Source of the DNA: Hypholoma sublateritium FD-334 SS-4
Taxonomy: Eukaryota > Basidiomycota > Agaricomycetes > Agaricales > Strophariaceae
Direction: 5' to 3'
Length of the DNA stretch: 64,000 nucleotides
Assembly: GCA_000827495.1 (NCBI GenBank)
Contig: KN817526.1
Coordinates: 62,001 to 126,000, forward strand
Positions 36,721-48,572 of this stretch are shown piece by piece. Positions within the stretch are counted from its first letter, which is position 1, and each line of letters starts with the position of its first letter. The notes below the pieces were generated by a model. The model did no database searches, was not told the origin of the DNA, and was given only the letters and a program-made list of their open reading frames with translations. The translations under genes were made by a program, and so were the position numbers.

Positions 36721-38277
36721 TCACCGATTCGCCTCAATCTCCCATCCCCTTTGACCTGTTTTCACGACATGCTTATGACAATGCCTGCGCCGCTTGCGCC
36801 ATCGAAATTATGTTGCATTCCCTGGATCCCCTCTTCCTTCCATTATGCCGGTATCCTTCATCTCGTTGTTCTGCGTTCTTAGTTTTTGCCTGTCTCTTAC
36901 GACTTTGCTGTTGCTTTCCTTACTCGCTGTCGCTGTCCTGCTGTCGCCCACCCAATTACCCAAGCTCTCTACATGCCGTTGAAACCCCGTGCCCACTTCC
37001 GTTTGCCCTGCGATTTTTGTCATGTTTTGTTACATACATCACGTCCACAACACCAGAAAATGTACATGCCTCCCCTTTTCCCCATCCAAAAAATCGTACA
37101 CCGCTATCCTGCGCTCTCTTCTCCCTTCCTCCCTTAGACTATTATCCGCCAGCCGCAATAATGAGTCCGTCGTCCACTTTGCCTCGCTTTCTGGTCTGTC
37201 AGATGTGATTCCCTGACCACATTCTGTATGTTTTATTATATCAGTACCTCGCCTGGAGCTAGATATCGTTAAATGTGTATCCATGAATTTGATTGTCGGT
37301 TCATGTTTCGGGCTTGTCCCGTCCTATCGGTGAGTGACGTCCACTGCCGCGGCGCAGCCACGGGATCTCGAAGCCGGTTGTCGACCGCGACTTCTTCTAC
37401 CACCAAACGGAGCGCTTGCTGGCTAAGAAACGGAAGAACGGTTACTAACAGTCGTTGACGATCGCGCCAGGCATGAAATGAGCCCTGATGAAATCATCGA
37501 GGGAGATGATTGGGTAAAGGTGAAGCCTTTGGCGGATGGGGCGTGCTTGGAGAAAGCTCTACGTGTGCGGAACCTTTTGTGAGAGTGGTGGAAGGCGGAG
37601 GCCGATGCTATATATGATATATCACGTCGTTGTATTACAGCTATCCCGAAGTTCGACGGACGCGTCCAGCCTGAGGTAGAACAGATGATATGGTCTAAGA
37701 ATGTATTCGGCATGGATTTATCTCCGCAGTCAGTCAGGTATGGGAAAGGTTGGGACACTTGGGAGTTGCTTGGGAGGACTCCAATTTAGTTGCCTCCTAT
37801 CGGTCCAAGTCTTGTCCAAGTCATTGGCCGGATTCAGAAGCAAGTGGTGATCTCATGGGAGTTTCTCCGGAGTCCGTACCAATATCAAGAGAGGTAAAGG
37901 AATTAGCCAGTTAGGTCAAGTTTGGTTGCTGTGCAGTAACTCTGCAAGCCACAAATGAAATATTTCATCGGGGGCGACGGAACGGATGATTCGGGCGCGG
38001 AACAGGCTGAAAGTTGGACGCGGCTTACATAATTTCTGCTTCACGTGACTACTCATAAAAAAAAGTTGACGGTGCCGATTCAGGGGCTTCCTGGTACCAC
38101 CCTCAGTCCCCTATCCCTCATCCTGCCTGCTATCTCACAATTCGGTATGTTTGAAAGCTTTCTATGCGTCTTACCCGTCATATATCTGACTTACGCTTCC
38201 ATTCATATTCTTTTCTAGCACTGCCATTGCGATTGTCTCTCCGGATTTCAGCATCAATATATCCTGCGTTGATAGCC
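36721..38277. other. intergenic region holding a broken gene
   Basis: Probable 3' UTR of the RING/RRM gene (pyrimidine-rich to 37200), then the remnant listed at 37363-37789, then the upstream region of the zinc-finger gene. Confidence 0.5.
37363..37789 (+). pseudogene. broken unidentified gene remnant
   Basis: Two protein-like blocks lie on the plus strand. The first reads KPVVDRDFFYHQTERLLAKK. The second runs from 37471 as HEMSPDEIIEGDDWVKVKPL and ends in a frame EWWKAEADAIYDISRRCITA, VEQMIWSKNVFGMDLSPQSV, GWDTWELLGRTPI with a stop at 37787. A TGA at 37580-37582 interrupts the second block after VRNLL. The junction between blocks lacks a clean splice. I do not recognise the family; composition is clearly non-random, so this looks like a decayed gene missing its start. 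Confidence 0.5.
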
Positions 38278-39458
38278 ATGGGTGTCGGCGAGGAAGCCCA
38301 TGAAATGGGTCTTGCGCAGCAGGACGGAGACTATTCAAAGGAAGGGAGCAAAGCCGACGGAATTTTGGAGGGGGTCGAGGTATGTCATCTCCTGTCTCTG
38401 CGACATTTATTGAGACTAATTTTTCTAGGGTGTGGCCACACAGGAGGATTCAGAAACTGCGTCTGGCTCGTCGCCTTCCCTTCGCCGGCCGCTCACTCGA
38501 TCGCAAACTGGTACTGTGGCCAAGCGCCGAAAGCGCGACGACTCAGAGGACCGTACGAGCCCCAAAAAGCGAACGACCGCACCGCGGAAGAAGCAGAAAT
38601 CTTCTTCCGGTTCTCAGAGCTCTAGTGTGGCTCCCGAGGAGTCACCTACCCAGACGCCGCCCATAACTCGCGAAACATCGCTGGCTTCGTCAGGCTCTGG
38701 CGAAGCTGGCCCGGCGCTCGAATTCTACGATGCCTCCCCGACGTCGGAGGACCGCGCAGAGTGCCGCTTGCCACGCTCGCGGGCGTCGCTGCCAACTCCT
38801 ATTCCCAACTTGACGAAAAAGAGTCGTGGCCGTCGCGTTCCAACGCAGCCCACCGCCAACTCTGACTCGGATCAGAAAGACCAGCGACTCTATGTGTGCA
38901 CCGTTATCGGTTGTGGCAAGTGTTTCCACCGCGGGGAGCACCTTAAGCGACATATCCGTTCTATCCACACCCACGAGAAACGTACGTTCAGTCCCCTTTC
39001 TTCATTCGGCTATTAATTAATTCCTCGTAGCTTTCAAGTGCTCCTTTCCGCTGTGCCAGAAATTTTTCAATCGCCACGATAACTTATTGCAACATCTCAA
39101 GGTGCACAGGGACGTAGCGCCCAAGGACGACTCGGACGCGCCGGCCTCGGGGCGCGGGTCCCGATCTGCCTCCGCAGCGCCGGTGGCGCCGCCCGCCTCG
39201 CCGCCGATGCACTACCTCCGCGAGCGCTCATACTCGCCCGCCGACGACCCCCCGTCTCCCGGACCGTCCGCCAATCCCGTCCCGCGCACGATATACAACG
39301 CGTTCCCCATGTCCTATCACAATCCGTACCCGACGCCGATGCCCTATGGAATGTCGGACACAGCCAGTCTCATCACCAACATGGCAGTCTCGTCGCTCCG
39401 CACCGAGCTGCCGCACTCTCCCAGCGCCGACCCCCGCCGCGGCGGGCCGCTCTACTAG
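38278..39458 (+). CDS. two-finger C2H2 zinc-finger transcription factor, three exons
   Basis: Probably a nuclear DNA-binding regulator. Exons 38278-38379, 38429-38981 and 39031-39458. The start MGVGEEAHEMGLAQQDGDYS joins GVE|GVATQEDSETASG. A basic stretch (AKRRKRDD, SPKKRTTAPRKKQK) may serve nuclear import. Two adjacent fingers near the middle have exact spacing: C-x4-C-x12-H-x4-H (CTVIGCGKCFHRGEHLKRH) and C-x4-C-x12-H-x3-H (CSFPLCQKFFNRHDNLLQHL). The linker HTHEKPF is reassembled across the second intron. The tail is Pro/Ser/Tyr-rich (YHNPYPTPMPYGMSD), resembling an activation region. The paired-finger layout is like Msn2/4-type and mushroom c2h2 regulators; orthology is not established. Targets unknown. 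Confidence 0.88.
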
Positions 39459-40535
39459 CGCGCGGCCTTATCTGCCCGTCCGTCCGCCCGCCCGCCTACT
39501 TGCCCGCTTTTGCATGTACCAGTCCCCACGGCCTATCTATGTTCAGCCCACCAAAATAATGTATCACTGCTTCATGAATAATACGATACCGCCTCCCCTC
39601 TGCCACGCCCCCCTCCCCGTCTGCCCGCCTCGCCCCGCCTTGCCACGCCCCATCCCCATTTTTATTCCACTTCATGATCATTGACTGCCTATGCCACCTG
39701 CCACCTGTTACCTGTACCCATCCTCTGCCCCTATTTATTCTATCATACTCGTAACACTATACAGCCTATGTAGATTACCGGCCCGAGGCCGTGCGCATGT
39801 TGTGTCATTACCGAACCGTGCGCTGTCTATCAGATATGTGGACTTTGTAGCCTGCGTTTGTTAAGAGTGAGCCGATTTAACGGTGCTTGTTGACCGCTGG
39901 GAGCCAATGTTAGACTGAGGCGGTATGGCTGCTAAGATGGGTAGAGAATCTTGAGAGAAAGGAAGTATCGACGTGGGAGGCAGCCGAAGTACGACGGCGC
40001 GCTGCACTGGCCCAGACTGGCCCGCGCACTCCGGCCAGACCGTGCCTGCATCACATGGGTACATACCGCCGCTGCAGACCATAAATGGCAAATTGTGGGG
40101 AGTATTTCGAGAAGGAATGAGTAAACTTTAAGCTTTAAGGCGTCGAGGGCCCGCGTCAGGGGCACTGCATCCCGATTAAATGGGCGTACGCGTTGGGGTA
40201 CGGGCGTGCCTCATCGCGTTACAAGGAACACCGTGAGGACCGCTGCGAACACGCGGAGGAGACGGCAGCGCCGAAGTACGCGGGGACACCCCAGTCTCGA
40301 GACTGAACGCCGAGCTCTTCGCACAGAAAGGAAGTATGATGCACCATGGCGTCTAGGTGTAGGATTGTATTTGTGTAGATGATAACAGAGAAAACAACAC
40401 TAGAGGAGTGGGACGACTAGTAGGTAGTACTGGGTTTACATACATAGAGTGTGCGGGGATTTAGTTTGTAGTGGACCAATTAAAACAGCGTCCTGGCCGA
40501 GGGAACGCCGGCGAGTGCGAATTCAGCGGAGGATT
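39459..40535. other. intergenic region between convergent genes
   Basis: It starts with the pyrimidine-rich 3' UTR of the zinc-finger gene (to about 39780). No gene recognised; short frames at 39861-40165 are unsupported. Confidence 0.5.
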
Positions 40536-42066
40536 TTACCCTGCGTGCATAAGTTGTGCAGTGAGCAACGATCGAAGCGACGGCCGGGAGATGGCTTACA
40601 TGAAATGATGCTTCCAAAGAGCGTGCGCACGTTCCCGGAGAAAATCGCGGTCTTCTCGTCGGCGGTGAAGAGCGGCGAGGCCTTGACCGCTGCGAGCGAG
40701 CCGGCCTGGGGCGCGAGGGGCGCGTAGGGGAAGTCCTGTGCGATGAAAAGGAATGTCAGGATGTTTTTAATGTTGAAGTAAGGCATGAACGCACGGTGCC
40801 GTAGAGTAGCTGGGATTTTGGGACGCCCATACCCAGGAGGCCTGACACCTGGTGCGCATATGTGGGACCAGCAGAGTCCCACCAGAAGCGCGTGTCGTAG
40901 ATGGCGAAGGAAGAGTCGTAGATCGTGGGGTACGATTTGAGGATGCGGTCGACGGTGGAGGGGTACGCGCCACCCACTACAACGCAGGTGGTCAGATAAA
41001 GGTTAACACAAGGTCGCAAAGGGGCCCGCGTACCGTGTGGAATCACATAATTAATGTTAGTGAAGTTGTGGATTGTCTGGGTCAGAGTCAGGTCCATGAT
41101 CGTGCGCGCGGTCTCGAAGCTGGACAAAAGAGTCAATACTGGGTAAATCAGGTGTACGCTGGGTGATGTCACTCACTAGAACTCTATCTTTCCGTCGATG
41201 TAGGTGGTGGGGTTCGCGTCGACAAGCACGTTGTTGATGCGGAGAACGGGGACGGCAGGGTGCACGTATAGGATCGGACGCTGCGAAAAGTTATTGAACG
41301 CTTGGAAGAACGACTTCAGAGTCGCGTCGCCGAGGTAGATGCCTTCCGTGTTCGACTGCACCCAGATGCCAATGGCGCCAAGTTTGGTAATCGCGTACTC
41401 GGCCTCGCGGATTGCCTCTGTGGTGTAGGGGAAGGGCACCTGCGCGTAGAAGTTGAACGTGCCGGGGTACGCGCGACAGTACGCGGCTGCCTGCTCATTC
41501 ATTAAGCGCGCAAGAGCGACGGTGAGGATTTTGTTGCCGGGATACACGTTGGGCCCAGGAGTCGAGAACGAGAAGAGCGCGCGCGATATGCCCTGCCCGG
41601 CCATGAAGGCGAGCTGCGCAGCCATGGTCCAGTCGGGGACCTCGCTCCCGCCGACGTTAGGGTAGATAGCCTTGTACCACGCAGGCACGAAGTGCGCTGT
41701 CAGGCCATCAGCAGCGCGCTAGGTCGTGAATCACAGACAGGGTACGCACCATGCACGTCGACGATGTTGTCGGGCGTCGCGCGGCGCCCAATGCGGCCAA
41801 CATTACGTGTTGTAATGGGTGCTGTATCATATACATCTTCGATCTCCGCGATGGCGGTGTCGAAGATGTTGAGAATGGTGAGGTCGATGGAATCTATGAA
41901 AATATATGTGAATAATGTATCCCGAGACTCCTAGTGAAGCCAACAAACGCTTACCAGCGGTAGCTGCAGCGATAATTGTCGCGGTAGCATTGCTATCCTG
42001 CGCATGCGCTACGGAGGCGGCGGCGACGAGGAAGGTAACGTGGGTAAGGATAGTAGATGTCTTCAT
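40536..42066 (-). CDS. predicted secreted amidohydrolase (ACMSD-like metal-dependent hydrolase)
   Basis: TIM-barrel metal-dependent hydrolases of this family include decarboxylases and hydrolases of aromatic acids. The N-terminus MKTSTILTHVTFLVAAASVA ending AHAQ looks like a secretion signal, unusual for a family that is mostly cytosolic. The metal-binding HxH is rebuilt over an intron: NIVDVH|AHFVPAWYKAIYP. Then SRALFSFSTPGPNVYPGNK, YCRAYPGTFNFYAQVPFP, GIWVQSNTEGIYLGDATL, RPILYVHPAVPV, NYVIPH|VGGAYPSTVDRI (His) and LLYGTDFPYAPLA (the catalytic Asp region, joined across an intron). The last exon probably ends at 40536 after a short splice; without it the frame runs to 40523. The substrate is unknown. 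A TATA box lies about 80 bp upstream. Confidence 0.83.
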
Positions 42067-42143
42067 TGTGAGGCAAGACGGGGGCCGGCGGACGTTGTGC
42101 AGGAGTTGGTAAACTGCTGAAAGTGCTCCATCTCCAGCCGCCA

Positions 42144-42149
42144 TTTATA
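42144..42149 (-). promoter_or_regulatory. TATA box of the amidohydrolase gene
   Basis: TATAAA on the minus strand, 78 bp upstream of the ATG at 42066. Confidence 0.5.
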
Positions 42150-43447
42150 ACACGGTGGAAGGGAGAAGATCAGGGGGCTGAGCAACGCGGGTCAGTGGAT
42201 AAGGCTGAATCTGTGGCTTCCGGCACTGAGGGCGCATTTGAATTGGTCCTGTTCCTCGCCTACTTATCCCATACGTTCATGAGCAAAGCTTTAATGTCGT
42301 CTGCCCATAGAGGCTCATTCTAGGCACTGAAGCTACTGAAGCCTGAGGTCCTGGCGGCGGTGGGAAAGCTGCTGGTAGATATTGACCATGGATAGCGTGG
42401 ATTAAAGGTATCAAAAGTCGCGATGCTTTCGTCTGGAGCCTGCTGGTGTTGTTAGTAAGATGCGAAAAAAACCGGAGGTAAATCGACGGTGAGAAGGGAT
42501 CTGCCTTGCCATCAAAAAAATTGACGTAAACGGTAAGCGTAACATACCAAGCGATTTCATTCGCTCTTCAAAATTTCCCGTTGGCTGTGGTGAACAAAAT
42601 CGAGTCGCTAGGACATACAAACAGACTTTGAATTCACAAGTCCGGCGTGGGCCAAAAAATAAGTTTTCTAGGAATCCAGCAAGAAGCCTTCGAATTTTTT
42701 AAAAAATCATCCCGGTCTTACCCTCATCGTCTTCACCAAAAATCGAGAAATCGAGAGATTCAAAGTTCACCTACCCTCTGGTTCCTCCAGGGTCCTGGCA
42801 CTCTTCAATTTCAGTTCAATAGGCAAGCAATGGAGATTTGCTGGAAATTTACATGGATTTATCAAAGGTTCTCACGATCCTCGGGTACATCTCCCTACAT
42901 CTCCTCATGCATTCTCATCCTGATGTCTAGAGTATATGCATTAAAATGTATCTAATCCAGTCTAATTCTGCAATGGACCTGCTTCTCGCAACAGGACCCA
43001 TCACCCGCACGTAGTTGCGTTTACAGGAACGCATAAACTTGGCAAAAACATGAATGCTATCTGACTGATCTTGGGCAACATGATTTCGTTCGAAGGCCGA
43101 GACTAGGTACATTGATATGAGGTATGTTTGTTTATACAGTTACTGTCGCATTATCGACACCATATTGAGATGAACCAGGAGAACTTGGGCTTTATAGGTT
43201 CATATTGATGCAGCGATACAGAACTGTGCAGCGTTGGGTATGCCAAACTACAAACATCCAGGGAGTACCTCGCGTTAATTTCGCGATCGGAAGGGGATCT
43301 TTTTTATTCGCTGGCCCACCAGCCCTGCATACAACGGCCGAGTGAGCCAGCGCCTGCGGAGGGTGCATAAAGACAAAGTCACAAACGCTTACATTCGACC
43401 CACCACTTTCATCTACGCGACACGCACTCCGCAACGCACTCTCAACA
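42150..43447. other. intergenic region, nothing recognised
   Basis: No supported gene. A 102-residue frame at 42647-42955 is lysine/serine-rich without a motif. Confidence 0.45.
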
Positions 43448-44921
43448 ATGGGCAAGAATTGGAAGGACCCCGTTGTCATAACCGAAAGCAGCAGTACGTA
43501 TGTTGAGTCTGTGATAAGCAATGACGCTAATCGCGCCTTAGAGGTGTTCGCTGCATTCTCACTGGTGCTCACAGGCGTGGCGGTCTGGGACGTGCTGAGC
43601 ACGATATGGTTCGAATGGCAGATCATCACCGGAAGGCGAAAATTCAGATGGCCAATGGTCAGCAACTTCGACGAATTATCATGCGCTGGGCTGACCTTCG
43701 TGAAATCTTCAGATCATCTATTTTGTAGCCCGTATAGCAATGTTGATGCACATCTTTGCCATCACCATTAACCGAAACGCTCTACATGAAGTCCCTTGTA
43801 CCGAACTCACCTTCATGTCCAAGTGTGAGTGGGTGCTCGCGGCCTTTTTCAGAGTAGTACTCAATTCCATTTCTTGCAGTTTGCGATGCTCTGGGTACCT
43901 GCCTGTCTTCCCTAATTCTTGTTCTCCGTACGCGAGCTGTGTGGCATCGCGATAAGAAGGTCACTGCCATCTTAGGCGTTCTATTTATCGGACAGATCGT
44001 CATCTGGTCTCAAAGTCAGTGTCATTGCTTCATCAACCTCATATAAATTCTGAAACAGCCTCTGCATATAGCATTCCGTTTTTCGAAAGCGAAGTGGAAC
44101 GCGACAAGGGGACTATGTGATGTGCTTTCGACTGCACCCAGGGCGCTCATGATCAGCGTCTGGGCATACAGTACGTTCTTATGCAGCGTGCAAATTCTTG
44201 GTCAGGGAAACTCATTTTCTCTCTCTACAGCTATGGCATTCGACCTTGTCATCCTCCTTCTATGCTCGTATAAGCTAGCCTCGCACCAATCGAGTACATT
44301 GGGAAACCTTCTCCTTCGCGACGGAATTGTGGGTTACCTTTCAGGCACCTTTACCCCGCTAAACGTTCTTACCTCCCTGTACAGGGCTATTTCTGCGCAG
44401 CATTCGCCGCCAACCTCGTTCAAACGGTGATGGCTGGCTTGCAACTGAACCCCGTCATGAACATTATTACCTTGTCGTTTGCGGTCGTTGTGTCGGTCAT
44501 TGCCGCGACGACAGTCTTCCGCAACGTATTCACTGCGTACGACAATTTCGCGAACGACAATATCGTCGCTGCGAACACCAATGGAAGCGACGGCCCGCAT
44601 CTGCGCACAGGCCCACGGATCCTATTCAATCATAATATCTCAACGCAGATGCACCAGCTATCGACGAACGAGATTCCGTTGGGGGAGTACAAGACACAGA
44701 GCTCAGAATGCGGGGAGCTCTCCGTGCGTAAGGTAGTTGACGTCGAGGTCGGCGGCGAGTCAATCAAAGAAGTGAATCCGATGGTGCGTTATGCGTCCTG
44801 TAACCTACTAAAAAGTTTGGCTAAAGGGAACCGCATAGTTGTCGACAGAGAAATCTCCTGTACCATTCTGATGGAAGAATCTCGACTTCTAGAGGCATGG
44901 CTAGACTTTGTAGGTGCGTAA
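43448..44921 (+). CDS. multi-span membrane protein of a mushroom-expanded family
   Basis: About seven hydrophobic segments are rebuilt by splicing: FAAFSLVLTGVAVWDVL; IIYFVARIAMLMHIFAITIN; DALGTCLSSLILVLRTRAVW; AILGVLFIGQIVIWSQ; STAPRALMISVWAYS; MAFDLVILLLCSYKLA; YFCAAFAANLVQTVMAG then SFAVVVSVIAATTVFRNVF. Introns are 48-60 bp; GI|GYFCAAFAANLV rescues the last spans. A 48-nt in-frame stretch at 43495-43542 (GTACGT..CCTTAG, branch-like GCTAAT) is probably an intron, giving ESS|KVFAAF. The cytosolic tail contains RKVVDVEVGGESIKEVNP; the last 40 residues may be intron read-through. Such proteins resemble receptors in topology but have no known ligand. Confidence 0.75.
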
Positions 44922-45133
44922 CCACTGCACTGCTCAAATATACTATCCACTAATATGCCGCTTTAATCAGGATACTTGTCGAATCTACTACAGTAATATG
45001 TTGTGAATCATACACCCCGGGAGCCCGAGATCCTCCTCCGATATTAGTCTGTCAACCACCCACATTTCTGTATCCGCTTAAGATAAATGGAATATAAACA
45101 CTGTCCCTGCCAATGCCTGAAGGTCACTCTAAG

Positions 45134-47388
45134 TCACTGCATCCGGCAAATACCATACGCGTCCCATCGTTCACTGCCCACCCCTGCTTTGACAATGAAC
45201 AAGTCCGTTGGGTCGTATTTAGCCTTAATCGCGCTCAGTTTAGGATAATTGGGCCCGAAGAATGTCGTCTGGAAATTAGCCTCCAGCGAATCGGCCTCGT
45301 TCGAATAGGCGCCGGCGGCCTGTCCCGATATCTGCTCGAGAATAGGGAGCTGCTGCCGCCCGAAAATGGTTTGATTGCCGCGGACCTGGTCGATAGAAGC
45401 GCTATCTGCCCAATTGTTGGCGATGATCAGCTGTCAGTCGGCATGTCATTGTCAGTCAGGGTTATCATAAGGTTATATTTGGAAATTATTTCCAATCTTG
45501 GAATACTCACGTGGGTTTTGGCCGTTCGCCAAGCAGGGTGGACGGCATTTGAAATATCGGCGTTTTCCGATACTTTACCTTGAGAGGTATAAGAATCTGA
45601 CAGGTTCGGATTCGCCAAAAAAAAGGCTCACCTCCAGCGACAAGGTTTAGAAGAATACTAAAGTGCAGAGATCAGTTCGACCCAAGCGCTTCCATCAGGA
45701 ACTTGATGTCACGTACTTCTGAACGCCTCCCTGCTTTAATAGTTGCGAATACACCTTCCCCACTAACGCAGGGTCTCTGTATGCCGATGCAGGGATTAAA
45801 CGCGATCCCATAACCATATTACTTCCAACAATGTCGTCCGAGGCGTACAATATCTCGTTGATCTCAGTGAGAATGACATTTTCGGTCCTGTTAACACCCG
45901 TGATCTGAAGGAGATCGTCCCTGAATGGCTGCAGCGCCGTGTTGGCCTGATCGACAGTGGCATTCGGAAAGTACGTGTAAATTATCATGGTGGGGATGTT
46001 ACTCCCTGGCCCGTGCGTGATGAAGTTCACGGTGTCGAACAGCCCTGAGGTCGACAAGTAAAAGTATTGCCCTGCGTGCAGAACGTCCCAATCAAATATG
46101 TGCTTCGCGTGGACGGCGGCGACCTCAGCCATCTGGTCTACCGTGCGTGCGATGAGCGTCATGAGGGAGACCGCCGCGTTGAATGTGGGGAACGTCCTGA
46201 ATGTCGCGGATACGATGACGCCCCAGCTTCCCGCGCCTCCACCTCGCATTGCCCAGAAAACTGAAAAGATATTAATTTCGGTGTTGAGCTACTCTATAAA
46301 ACAGTAACATACGATCGGAATTTTCCACCGCGTTTGCCCTGACAAGCTGGCCGTCAGCTACTACAACGTTGAGTTCTGGGATATGGAGAAAATATAATTA
46401 AGTGGAAAGTAAGCACACTCCAGTGGAGGGTGATACCTACCAAGACAGTTATCCGCCGCTAGGCCAAGAAAGGGTGACATTGACGAGTGTCCTGCGCCTT
46501 GCACGTAGCCTCCGGCAGCCGCTACTGTTGACGCCGTGCCACCGACCACGAAGCGCCCTTGCGCTTTAGCCGCCGCATACATGGTGCTCAACGCTACTCC
46601 GCTTTGAACAGTCACGGCCGGGCCTAGATTCTTGCCTCCGGAGACAAAGTCATCGACAAACGTGTAGTTTTGCATATTGTGTGTAGAAATAAGGAACGAA
46701 TTTTTCGCGGTGGAGCGGCCGAGGTAGTCGTGACCAGATGATTTGATTGCAAGCCGGAGGTTATGAATCCTTGCAAAATTGACTCCAGCCTGGGGACGCG
46801 GGTTCACTTTAACTCTGAGAGAGGCGAGTATTATAATTTGCACTCACTTGAATATCAGCCACGGTGTTTGCGAGGATTCCGAAGAGAGGAACATCGCCTT
46901 GACCACATGAAGAAGGTGACTGGGGCTGACACAATGACGGAGGGTTGGAGGAGAAATCCTGCATTGAAGCAGCTAAATATCCTTTCATTCACCAATAAAA
47001 TATGACGGTAACTTACTTGTTCCCAGTTGACCTATAACATTGACAAAAAGATTTAGAAAGATGGTGAAGCATAGTAGGTATCGACGTTAATTACCTGGTT
47101 CATGGCTCCTGGAACTCCGTCCCGATATAATGAACTAGTGAATTGCTCGAATGTGCACCCGCCTATTGACGTGCAATATTCCACAAAAGGTACGACTTTC
47201 ACAAGTCTTCCGGAGACGGTTTTATTGAGGATAGAGAAATCATCATTGGTAGGGAAACCTAGGCTGCCGGGGACATTACGACACCGGGCTTGTTGAAGTG
47301 GTGGTCGGAAGACACTGTCGGAAGCTACGGCGCTGCATAGTCCTGGAATTAGGAGAATATAGAGGAGGGTTGTCGTTTTTGAGAGCAT
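45134..47388 (-). CDS. secreted FAD-linked (BBE-type) oxidoreductase, multi-exon
   Basis: Berberine-bridge-enzyme-like flavoproteins oxidise sugars or aromatic and alkaloid substrates outside the cell. The signal peptide is MLSKTTTLLYILLIPGLCSA. The FAD-binding PCMH domain includes HNLRLAIKSSGHDYLGRST (His for covalent flavin) and AGGYVQGAGHSSMSPFLG. In bicovalent members a Cys sits in this second region; none is seen here, so single attachment is likely. ELNVVVADGQLVRANA and FWAMRGGGAGSWGVIVSAT follow. The C-terminal BBE segment reads FFGPNYPKLSAIKAKYDPTD with LFIVKAGVGSERWD, ending GICRMQ at 45134. About eight introns. A five-residue exon VNWEQ near 47030 is inferred. Upstream of the ATG a TATA box is well placed. 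Confidence 0.88.
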
Positions 47389-47450
47389 TAGTGGGTCGGG
47401 GGAGCAAAGGCCGATATTTTCCTACACATTAAAATAAAAACTTGGTTCCC

Positions 47451-47456
47451 TTTATA
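47451..47456 (-). promoter_or_regulatory. TATA box of the FAD oxidoreductase gene
   Basis: TATAAA on the minus strand, about 65 bp upstream of the ATG at 47388. Confidence 0.55.
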
Positions 47457-48572
47457 CCAACCTTTCCCCCTAACGCCTAGCTCCAAATAATGCTTTCCAG
47501 ATTCTATTCATAGATCACATTTATCGAGTAATATATCCTGATTCAAGCTTTCGAGTTGATCATCGTAATCTGTCTGTATGAGAACATAGGACCATTTCCC
47601 GGCATTGGATTTCGTAAGTGCTGTCACTGAAGGGGAATCAGTAAAACATGTTCAGGGGCGAGTGAAATAAATAGAGCAAGACTAATACATACCTCGCAAT
47701 CGGTGCGCATTGGTCTCCTTGCATTACAAACAATGTTAGTTCACTGTTATTTTGAAGGATGCAGAAAATCCAGAGCAGAGCACTCAAGCGCTAGCTGAGG
47801 GTGTAAACGGCGGAGCTTTGAAGGGTAAACGAATTTTGGATACCGCAAAGCCTATAACCCAATACCAATTTACATGAATTTTCTCTGGTACACAACCTCC
47901 ACAACCATTTCCTTCTCCCATGAGACGCCCCTCTCGCATGGTGTGATAAAGGGCGTAGCCGTGATGTCCTGTGTACCGCTGCGTCTTCCTAAAACACCAA
48001 TTTGTGGCTTTACATATTGTCTGACATTGACACAGTGGGTAAAATAAATGGGATGATCGCCTTGCGTTCCTGGCAAGCTTATTATGAGATCATACCCATG
48101 TGCTCCTGTGGCGTGCCGAGAATGGCGCAGCAGGGACATGTAGAGCGCCTCACGCTAATAATTAGCCATGCCATAAGTTGCAGGTCGCGCCTGTCAGCGG
48201 GTACAAGGCGGCGCTCAAGATGAACACGTTTCAGGCGGGAGAAAAGAGGCGGAGAGACGCGCGGAGCCCTTGGGGAGCATTTATTTGGGGGGAGCGCGTC
48301 CTGTGCCTCACAGACGACATTTTTTTACTGCGTGCAGTGACATATTGCCGCTTTACGGTTCCCGCTACCGCGCGGATGGGTAACTCGCCGAATTTAGCCA
48401 CGGCCTTTTCGGGGGTCTGGTCCAGGGACTCGCGGCCCGCAACGCGCGACGCTATAGACTGCTATACACCGACAATCTAGATCATATTGTGTCGGCGGAA
48501 TGCATCATCGAGCAAATCAGTCTCGTTCGCCTCCGAAAGGAATCCTAACGTAGCTAATAAATTATCAGTCCC
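47457..48572. other. intergenic region with one uncertain small frame
   Basis: AT-rich to 47870. A minus-strand small frame is listed separately. A plus-strand 100-residue frame at 48178-48480 has no motif and is not called. Confidence 0.45.
47870..48139 (-). CDS. uncertain 89-residue hypothetical protein
   Basis: An ATG-to-stop frame with even, protein-like composition: MSLLRHSRHATGAHGYDLII, HPIYFTHCVNVRQYVKPQIG, TPCERGVSWEKEMVVEVVYQ. I do not recognise it. It has no signal peptide and no introns, and could be an exon of a decayed gene. Support is composition only. Confidence 0.3.
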   Translation of the reverse strand: MSLLRHSRHATGAHGYDLIISLPGTQGDHPIYFTHCVNVRQYVKPQIGVLGRRSGTQDITATPFITPCERGVSWEKEMVVEVVYQRKFM

